DNA of 26,641 nt, from positions 1 through 26,641 of the forward strand of contig JAUWZT010000010.1 of NCBI GenBank assembly GCA_030615145.1, written 5' to 3'. The notes under the pieces are model-generated. The model ran no database searches. It was not told the DNA's origin and saw only the letters and a list, made by a program, of their open reading frames with translations. Shown here one piece after another: positions 20,488-26,641 of this stretch. Within the stretch, counting starts at the first letter, position 1, and every line of letters starts with the position of its first letter. The DNA is from Promethearchaeota archaeon. GTDB taxonomy: Archaea > Asgardarchaeota > Lokiarchaeia > Sigyniarchaeales > SOKP01. The position numbers and the translations under genes are program-made.

Positions 20488-22845
20488 TTATTTGTTAGTG
20501 AACTTCTCTGATAAGCCTTTTTGAAGTTTTTCTACTGATTTTTTAATATCAGTAATAAAAAGGCTAATCTCGTTTCCTATTTTGGGATTTATTTTGATTG
20601 CTTTATCTATGTTTTGGATCGCTGAATGGTAATCATTTTTATCTAAATAAGCATATCCCATAAAAAGCCAAGCAAACGCGTAATCTGGGTCGATTTCCGT
20701 TGCCTTTTTATAAGCGTCAATTGCGTAATCAAGTTGTTCTTTATGTTTATACGAATTTGCCATATTATAGTATGCTAATGCGTAAATTGGTTCAAATCCA
20801 ACTGCTTTTTTATAAGAGTCGATTGCTTTATCGAATTGATTTAATTTTTCGTAACTAAATCCCATATTATTCCATGATTTTGCGTGTTTAGGGTTGAAAT
20901 TAATAGCTTTCTTAAAATAGTCAATGGCAGTGTTGTACTCGTGTCTATCATTGTTTGCAATACCGATGTAATAGTAAGCGTCTATAAATGTACTATCTAG
21001 TTCTATTGTTTTATTGCAATCTGCGATGGCATTATCATAGTTTTTTCTTTTAATTTCTAATATAGCTTTTTCAACTAATTTCAGCTTGTATTCGTATTTA
21101 ATGGCAATTAAGTTTTTAAATTCTGGACTTTTGATGGATTCGTTAATTTTAATTGCTCTTTCAAAATTTTTAAAGGATTCTTTAAAGGCTTCGCTATCTG
21201 CTAACTGTACGCCTTGCTCAACTAGTAGCTTGATTTCAGAGTGGTATACTTCGTCAATAGATTTCTTAATTTGTTCCATTTCTTGAAATCTGCGGTTGGG
21301 GTCATCGATAGTTTTGGCGTAATCCATTTTTTTGTTAAGTTTTTCGAGTTCCTTTTCGTATTTTTGTATTTCTTCAGATAAATCTCCACGGTCTACTAAC
21401 TCTTTTAATTCAGCTTGATAGACTAAGCCTTTAATTTTGTTAATTTCTTCTTCCATCTCTTGAGTTAGGTACATTTTATTCGTCATTTCCAGAGCCTTAT
21501 TAAAAATTACTACTGCTTCGTTATAATTTTTCAGAGCTAATTTATCTGTACCTTCTTTAAGAACTTCCTCAATTTGCGCGAGATAGACCTTATTTACAGT
21601 ATTTTTCAAATCTATAAAAAATTCGTTAGTTTCTTCAGGAATAGCCATTCTCTTTGCGACACTAATTGCGGCATATAGCTCGTTAATTGCTTTTTCGTAA
21701 TCTCGTTGTCCAATTTTTTGAATCGATTTTTCTTTAATAAAATTAATCCTCTTTTTACAAGCCTTGTTAATTAAATTATTTATATCGGTTATCTGCTCGT
21801 TTCGTTCTCTTGATTCAGCCATTTTATTTGCAATATCTAAAGCCTTATAATATATATCAACTATTTCGTTTACAACGCTAACATTTTCCTCAAAATTTTC
21901 TTTAATAGTTAACTCTTTTCCCTTATCTAAAATAGGTTTAATTCTTTCTAAATAAATTGGATTCAACACATCTGAGGCAATAGAATTTATTCGGTTTAAT
22001 TCCGATTTCTTTTGTTCTGAATCGTACATTTCATTAGTAATTCTAAATGCTTCTTCGAATTCTTTGGCTGCTTCTTCGAAATTATTTTGTTCGATTAAGT
22101 TTTGTCCATTTTGTACAATAGAATTCACTTTATTCGAATAAATTTGGTTGATCAAACTTATTAAATTGGTTATTTCAGTATCTTTTAATAGAGACTCGTA
22201 AAAATTATCTGTCAATTTAAGACCCTCGCTAAATATTTTAAGCGCGCCGTCAAGATTTCCGCTTACTTTTAATTGATTTGCTTTTTCAACTAAAAGATTA
22301 ACTTTTATGGAATATGTCTCATTGATAGAATTTTCAATTTTTTTAATCAGTTCACTTTCGAGATCTTCCATATAAAACTCTTTGGCGGCATTTAAGGTGT
22401 CTCTAAGCATACTAATCGCTCGATCGTATTGCTCTTCCTTTTTTACTGTTTCGGCTTGGAAGAGGGACTCTTCAATTTTGGTTTTATTTATTATGTAATT
22501 AATTTCATTAACTTCATAATCTCTCAAGCCCTTGTCTACAATTTTATCAGCAATCCTTCCTGCTTCGTCAAAAGTTTTATAAGCATTGTCGAAATCGTTG
22601 TTTTTAATTAAATTATTTGCCGTCTCAATAATATCGATGATTTCTACAGAATATATTTGGTCAATTTGAGATTTGATGTTTGCTGTCTCGTCTTCGCGTT
22701 CTTCTGGTTCTTTTACATTCTCCTTTACGAACCTTAAAGCTTCGAAATACTTTTCAACAGCTTTATTGTATTTTCTTAAGTTTTTGAACTCATTTCCTTC
22801 TTGCATAATCGAGTTAAGTTTCTTTATGTCGGATTTTTTAACCAT
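20488..22845 (-). CDS. Large TPR protein with about ten 57-residue helical repeats
   Basis: This 785-residue all-helical scaffold lacks a signal peptide and membrane helices. Residues ~620-755 hold four canonical 34-residue TPR units (with W/Y-x-x-x-G-x-x-Y and A-I-x-x-Y-x-K-A-I patterns), and a fifth partial unit precedes them at 590-618. Residues 7-585 are made of longer repeats. Their heads, a Tyr-x-x-x-Ile/Val-x-x-x-Val/Ile pattern, fall at about 65, 122, 178, 236, 298, 365, 421, 476, 534 and 585. Each continues with an F/Y-x-x-A helix pair and a charged E-I/L-x-x-I tail. Such proteins usually bind other proteins. The ATG at 22845 is preceded by GAAGG about 11 bases away. No nearby gene points to a partner. 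Confidence 0.82.
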   Translation of the reverse strand: MVKKSDIKKLNSIMQEGNEFKNLRKYNKAVEKYFEALRFVKENVKEPEEREDETANIKSQIDQIYSVEIIDIIETANNLIKNNDFDNAYKTFDEAGRIADKIVDKGLRDYEVNEINYIINKTKIEESLFQAETVKKEEQYDRAISMLRDTLNAAKEFYMEDLESELIKKIENSINETYSIKVNLLVEKANQLKVSGNLDGALKIFSEGLKLTDNFYESLLKDTEITNLISLINQIYSNKVNSIVQNGQNLIEQNNFEEAAKEFEEAFRITNEMYDSEQKKSELNRINSIASDVLNPIYLERIKPILDKGKELTIKENFEENVSVVNEIVDIYYKALDIANKMAESRERNEQITDINNLINKACKKRINFIKEKSIQKIGQRDYEKAINELYAAISVAKRMAIPEETNEFFIDLKNTVNKVYLAQIEEVLKEGTDKLALKNYNEAVVIFNKALEMTNKMYLTQEMEEEINKIKGLVYQAELKELVDRGDLSEEIQKYEKELEKLNKKMDYAKTIDDPNRRFQEMEQIKKSIDEVYHSEIKLLVEQGVQLADSEAFKESFKNFERAIKINESIKSPEFKNLIAIKYEYKLKLVEKAILEIKRKNYDNAIADCNKTIELDSTFIDAYYYIGIANNDRHEYNTAIDYFKKAINFNPKHAKSWNNMGFSYEKLNQFDKAIDSYKKAVGFEPIYALAYYNMANSYKHKEQLDYAIDAYKKATEIDPDYAFAWLFMGYAYLDKNDYHSAIQNIDKAIKINPKIGNEISLFITDIKKSVEKLQKGLSEKFTNK

Positions 22846-23018
22846 TTTCTATACGCCTTCCTTATTAACTGAAGCTATTTATTTTTTTACAGTTAAATCT
22901 TAGAATTAATCAAAATTTTTTAAACTTTTCTTATAAAATACTTACTCAATGGAAAAAATCAATTTTTAATTTGTTTGAATCAATTCTTATAATATAAAAA
23001 TTATCAAATATTGGTTTT

Positions 23019-24635
23019 ATGAGCATGATAAATTTAGAAAAAAAAATTTATTTTGGAGGGTTAATAGTAACTTTAAACGAAAATCAACCCTTCGTCAAGG
23101 CTGTAGGAATTGAAGGCGAAAAGATCGTATCTGTTGGTGATTTAGAAGATGTTAAAAAAGTCTTAGGGAATGAATCTGCGCTTATTGATTTAAAAGGTCA
23201 CTCTTTGCTTCCAGGATTTATCGATTGTCATCTACATCCGATTATTTATATTTTTTATTTATTAAGTCCTGATGTATCAGATGTGAAAAGCATTGAAGAG
23301 CTTAAAGAATATTTAAGAAAAGCATCAAAAGAAAGAAACAAAGACGAGCTGATGATGGTATTTAATCTTTGCGAGGAAAAATTCGATGTTCCAAAGTTAC
23401 CTAATAAGGGAGATTTAGACGAAGCATGCCCCGATCATCCTGTTTTTGTGTTAAGATATGATGGACATATAGGAATCGCAAACACTAAAGCGTTAGAGCT
23501 AGCAAAAATAGATGAGCACACGTTAGTTCCTGAAGGTGGCGAAATACGAAAAGATAGTAATGGAAATCTTACAGGCGTCATATCTGAGCAAGCATTAGAC
23601 ATCATTTTATCTAAAATGTCATTTCCAAACGTAGAAAAAATAAAAGAAGCGGCTGTTAAAGTTTTTAGGATTTTCGCTCAGAAAGGATTGACATCGCTTC
23701 ACGGTATACTTAGTGCCGATAGCACGGGAGAATTTGGTATTGCAGGAGCAATGGAACTACCATTACGTAAATCAATCCAAAATAGTATTTTACAAAATTG
23801 GTACGCTTTAATCAATACTGAGAAACCTAAAAAATTACTCAAATTAAGAAAACCTCCCTTAGATGGTGGAAAGAAAGATAGTAAGTTTAAAGTTGGTGCT
23901 TTAAAACTATTTCTCGACGGCACTTTTGGAGCAAAAACAGCATGTATGTTCGAACCCTTTTCAGATGAGCCAGGGGCGTGTGGATTTTGTGTTGTTAAGG
24001 AGGAAGCAATTTACGAGAAGATGGTTGTAGCCCATAACAATGGTTTTCAAATTGGGATTCACGCAATCGGAGATAAAGGAAACCGAATAGCCATGGATTT
24101 ATATAAAAAGCTTTTAACGGAATTTCCTCGGGACGACCATCGCCATAGAATTGAGCATGCATCTATGTTAACTAAGGATGTTATTAAAGATATGGCTACT
24201 TATGGCATAATTGCTTCGTGTCAACCACCCTTTATTAATTCTGAATACACTTGGTTGACAAAACGGCTTGGTGAAGAACGATGTAAGTATACTTATCCAA
24301 TGAAATCAATTATTGATGCGGGCGTCGTTCTTGCTTCAGGATCAGATTGCCCGATCGAAGATCCTAGCCCTATCTTAGGATTACATGCTTTAGTAACTAG
24401 AAATGGTTTTATTCTAGAAGAGTGTATAAGTATGGAAGAGGCTTTAAAAACCTATTCTATTAACGCTGCCTACGCTGCCTTTGAGGAAAACATTAAGGGG
24501 AGCATAGAAGTAGGAAAACTTGCTGATTTTGTTATATTAGATAAAAACCCATTAAAAGTTCCTAAAGACGAGATAAAAGAAATTCGCGTTCTTGAAACAA
24601 TTATAAGGGGTAGATCAGTTTTTAAGAAAGAATAA
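23019..24635 (+). CDS. Amidohydrolase family 3 (YtcJ-like) metal-dependent hydrolase
   Basis: This 538-residue enzyme of the Amidohydro_3 group has a composite beta-sandwich plus TIM barrel. It shows LPGFIDCHLHP with metal ligands His71 and His73, LKLFLDGTFGAKTA (position of the metal-bridging lysine), GIHAIGD, RIEHASM and the catalytic aspartate in SGSDCPIEDPSP. The C-terminus returns to the sandwich with GSIEVGKLADFVILDKNPL. All expected metal and catalytic residues appear present. Family members hydrolyse amides, formamides or other C-N bonds, and the substrate cannot be told. A second ATG two codons in (MSM) is equally possible. It stands alone between two minus-strand genes. Confidence 0.88.
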   Translation: MSMINLEKKIYFGGLIVTLNENQPFVKAVGIEGEKIVSVGDLEDVKKVLGNESALIDLKGHSLLPGFIDCHLHPIIYIFYLLSPDVSDVKSIEELKEYLRKASKERNKDELMMVFNLCEEKFDVPKLPNKGDLDEACPDHPVFVLRYDGHIGIANTKALELAKIDEHTLVPEGGEIRKDSNGNLTGVISEQALDIILSKMSFPNVEKIKEAAVKVFRIFAQKGLTSLHGILSADSTGEFGIAGAMELPLRKSIQNSILQNWYALINTEKPKKLLKLRKPPLDGGKKDSKFKVGALKLFLDGTFGAKTACMFEPFSDEPGACGFCVVKEEAIYEKMVVAHNNGFQIGIHAIGDKGNRIAMDLYKKLLTEFPRDDHRHRIEHASMLTKDVIKDMATYGIIASCQPPFINSEYTWLTKRLGEERCKYTYPMKSIIDAGVVLASGSDCPIEDPSPILGLHALVTRNGFILEECISMEEALKTYSINAAYAAFEENIKGSIEVGKLADFVILDKNPLKVPKDEIKEIRVLETIIRGRSVFKKE

Positions 24636-24706
24636 AAAAATATTATTATTTTCATTTTAAATGTTCTTTAATAAATTTCTCTCGAATAAAATTGAAAATA
24701 TAAAAT

Positions 24707-25861
24707 TTAATCTGTAAAGTATAGGTGTTCATCGTGTCCAGTTGCTGCTATAAGATCTTGGCCAAGCTTTTGAATGGCTTTTTTAGTTGGGTTTTGCAGA
24801 ATATGTTTAGCTATATTAACAACTTTAGTTAACTTTCCATCCGAAAATTCACGGATAATGTTATCGTATCGAGAAAAATCTAATCCGGCCGTATAAACAC
24901 CTGCGCTTCCATGACCTGCCGTAGACGAAACTTGCCAGTGCTCTACTTTTAACTCTATTTTAGAAAGAAGTAAACTAGCTGTATACCATTCTATGTATAA
25001 ATTCATCCGTTTTGATTTTCCTTTTGTTGTTTTGAGCATCTTCAACGCTCGGTTTAATCTATCTGGGTGCATTTGTCTAAACACTTTTTGTTGGAGCTCG
25101 CTCATGTTATCTCTAACATGCGCTTTTATTTGCTCAACGATTACTTCAACCTTTTGCGCTCTCTCCTCTGTTATCTCTTGGTGAATTGATTGTATATGAC
25201 GTGCAATTGTTTCGTTCAAATCTTGACTTTGATCGAGGGATGTTTCTTGATGGCTCGGTGGAGATGCTGAAGAACCATGTTGGATTTCAGAAGGCATGCT
25301 ATAAATTTCTCTCTGTTGTAGGTTAAAAAGAGCTTCTAATTTCGTAGGATCTTGTCTAACTGCGTTAAATCTTTCTTGTATGTCCTCTCGAGAATATCCC
25401 ATATTCATTAAGTAAAAAGCAGCACTTGCTAGTTGGTTTTCCAAAGCTTCCGAAGTACTGTAAGCGCTTGTGCCCCCAAACTGTTCCCTTAGTCGATCGT
25501 CCGCAAGCAAACTAATTTTCTCTTCGTTAATTTCATTAATTTTTAGAGAATTTATTTTGGTAAGTATGTGATCTATTTGATCGCTGGTTAAATAGCTTAG
25601 GTTCCCTATTGGTCCAACCATAAAGGAAATTTTCTCCATTTTTTTTAAAAGTTCGGCGACATCTTGCTGTGTTTTACCGTTTGAAACTATTAAAAAGTGC
25701 TCCAAGAAGCTTTTGGTAAAGCCCGCAATTATAACAAGATTTTTCTCGTCAAATTTATTAAGATGGTTGTTCAATCCATTATCTTGAAATTCAGTAGGAA
25801 GATTAATGTTATAGACCAATACATTATCTATTATCATGTAAATATAATCTGCCTTATTCAT
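24707..25861 (-). CDS. Unrecognised 384-residue protein with possible UBA-like motif
   Basis: I cannot assign a family. Residues 1-110 look like an alpha/beta module (YIYMIIDNVLVYN, NLVIIAGFTKSFLEHFLIVS). Residues ~142-183 contain a helical segment with MGYSRED at 154-160 followed by DPTKLEALFNL, which resembles a ubiquitin-associated (UBA) three-helix domain. A Ser/Pro/Gln/His-rich linker (about 188-215) follows, then a helical, probably coiled region with ETIARHIQSIHQEITEERAQK (216-290). A C-terminal domain containing GHGSAGVYTAGLDFSRYD closes the protein. The ATG at 25861 has no ribosome site. The N-terminal module and the UBA suggestion would fit eukaryote-like Asgard proteins, but both are inference. 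Confidence 0.6.
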   Translation of the reverse strand: MNKADYIYMIIDNVLVYNINLPTEFQDNGLNNHLNKFDEKNLVIIAGFTKSFLEHFLIVSNGKTQQDVAELLKKMEKISFMVGPIGNLSYLTSDQIDHILTKINSLKINEINEEKISLLADDRLREQFGGTSAYSTSEALENQLASAAFYLMNMGYSREDIQERFNAVRQDPTKLEALFNLQQREIYSMPSEIQHGSSASPPSHQETSLDQSQDLNETIARHIQSIHQEITEERAQKVEVIVEQIKAHVRDNMSELQQKVFRQMHPDRLNRALKMLKTTKGKSKRMNLYIEWYTASLLLSKIELKVEHWQVSSTAGHGSAGVYTAGLDFSRYDNIIREFSDGKLTKVVNIAKHILQNPTKKAIQKLGQDLIAATGHDEHLYFTD

Positions 25862-25967
25862 AATAACCCTAAATAATCAAGAATTTTAGATATAAATATT
25901 TTTATGACAACTTATTCAATACAGAATTACTAATCTAATAAAATTAATCTAATAAATACTTTCATTA

Positions 25968-26423
25968 TCAGTTTTTTTGATATTTTTTTGCTATTCTCCG
26001 CGCAAAATTCATTTGTTCTTTAGTCTCAAGACTGCATGGTCTATATTTTCGTATCCACCTTACGGGATCCATATGTTTGGGAATATATCCATTATAAGCA
26101 GCCCATGCTACAATAAATTGTCCGGTTCTCCCACACCCCGCAACACAATGAACAACGATTGATTCATTATTTTGTCTATGTTTCTCACAAATTACTAGAA
26201 AATCTTCTATTTGCTTTTCAGTTGGTAATCCATAATCAGGAACATTTATGTGATAATAATTAAATCCGTTAGGTATATCTTTTCTGTTATCAAATTCCGA
26301 ACAATTCATTATAACTGAGATTCCTTCTTTTTTGTATTTTTCAAAAACCGGCGGATCAGGCCACCAACTTGCTGCCATTTTTTCTTTAACAATCCATGTA
26401 AATGGTTGTGTTTTTTCAGGCAT
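25968..26423 (-). CDS. Dual-specificity protein phosphatase, DUSP23-like
   Basis: This is a cysteine phosphatase with the PTP signature HCVAGCGRTG and a general-acid aspartate in VPDYGLP. Numbered from an upstream TTG at 26444 (158 residues), these are Cys100, Arg106 and Asp70. The order PFTWIV, KMAASWWP, VPDYG, signature and RPCSLET parallels atypical dual-specificity phosphatases such as DUSP23. I prefer the ATG at 26423 (Met8), because the related proteins begin only a few residues before the FSW-like motif; however, its GGTGGG is immediately adjacent to the ATG. The TTG has no site in range. It presumably removes phosphate from Ser/Thr/Tyr of proteins, or from RNA or small molecules. No kinase gene is nearby. 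Confidence 0.85.
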   Translation of the reverse strand: MPEKTQPFTWIVKEKMAASWWPDPPVFEKYKKEGISVIMNCSEFDNRKDIPNGFNYYHINVPDYGLPTEKQIEDFLVICEKHRQNNESIVVHCVAGCGRTGQFIVAWAAYNGYIPKHMDPVRWIRKYRPCSLETKEQMNFARRIAKKYQKN

Positions 26424-26641
26424 CCCACCTCTAGGCCAATACAAAGGACGAATATTTAATTACCTCTTACTTTCTATTTATTATTATTCTTTAAATTCTA
26501 ACAGTTTAATTTAACGATAATGAAAGATAAAATTTCCTCTAATATTTTTTGTTATTCGAAAAGATATGTTGTATCTTTATGTCCTAATTTTGAATTTCTG
26601 ACATAATTAGAAAATAAACAATATAATAATAAGAAAAAAAA

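Noticed and set aside
26520..26606. A 28-codon open frame at the right edge
   Set aside because: It is too short, has no ribosome site or recognisable content, and is likely chance in AT-rich DNA.

Overview
The window looks like chromosome from an Asgard (Promethearchaeota) archaeon, probably Lokiarchaeia-like. The reasons are very AT-rich intergenic DNA, T-tract terminators, a mix of leaderless genes and genes with GGTG or GGAG ribosome sites, and several eukaryote-like genes: an Arf-type small GTPase with an extra C-terminal domain, longin/roadblock-like proteins, a DUSP23-like phosphatase and a long TPR protein. The lineage is inferred from gene content, because no rRNA or other marker gene is present.

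Left part (1-4015): a 5'-truncated remnant of a thioredoxin-like gene. It is followed by an overlapping pair encoding a GlcD-type FAD dehydrogenase and an HdrD/GlcF-type iron-sulfur protein, then an acetoacetate-decarboxylase-family enzyme. This looks like oxidation of a 2-hydroxy acid or related carbon source.

4058-8448: the most unusual block. A stand-alone ATP-grasp (PPDK_N) domain is transcribed divergently from a stand-alone phosphohistidine swivel domain, with an 8-bp inverted repeat between them. Two tandemly duplicated 454-residue proteins of unknown family follow the swivel gene. The three part sizes resemble the three domains of rifampin phosphotransferase-type dikinases, so this may be a split phosphotransferase with two alternative acceptor subunits.

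8515-13432: mostly minus-strand genes: an AttH/CrtC-like lipocalin-fold protein, a short-chain dehydrogenase with an unusual nucleotide-binding loop, an MFS transporter, a winged-helix regulator and a thioredoxin. One small membrane protein lies on the plus strand.

13660-20371: a signalling and membrane region. A longin/roadblock-like protein is followed by an IS605-type element carrying only TnpB, then a geranylgeranyl-reductase-like flavoprotein. Next comes a tight three-gene set (a longin-like candidate and two 7-TM proteins), followed by the Arf-like GTPase.

20488-26444: a 785-residue TPR protein with about ten unusual 57-residue repeats, an amidohydrolase, an unrecognised protein with a possible UBA-like motif, and a dual-specificity phosphatase. 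No tRNA, rRNA or CRISPR array was seen. No gene-free stretch exceeds 300 bases. Bases 1-81 and 26445-26641 hold nothing I can support.
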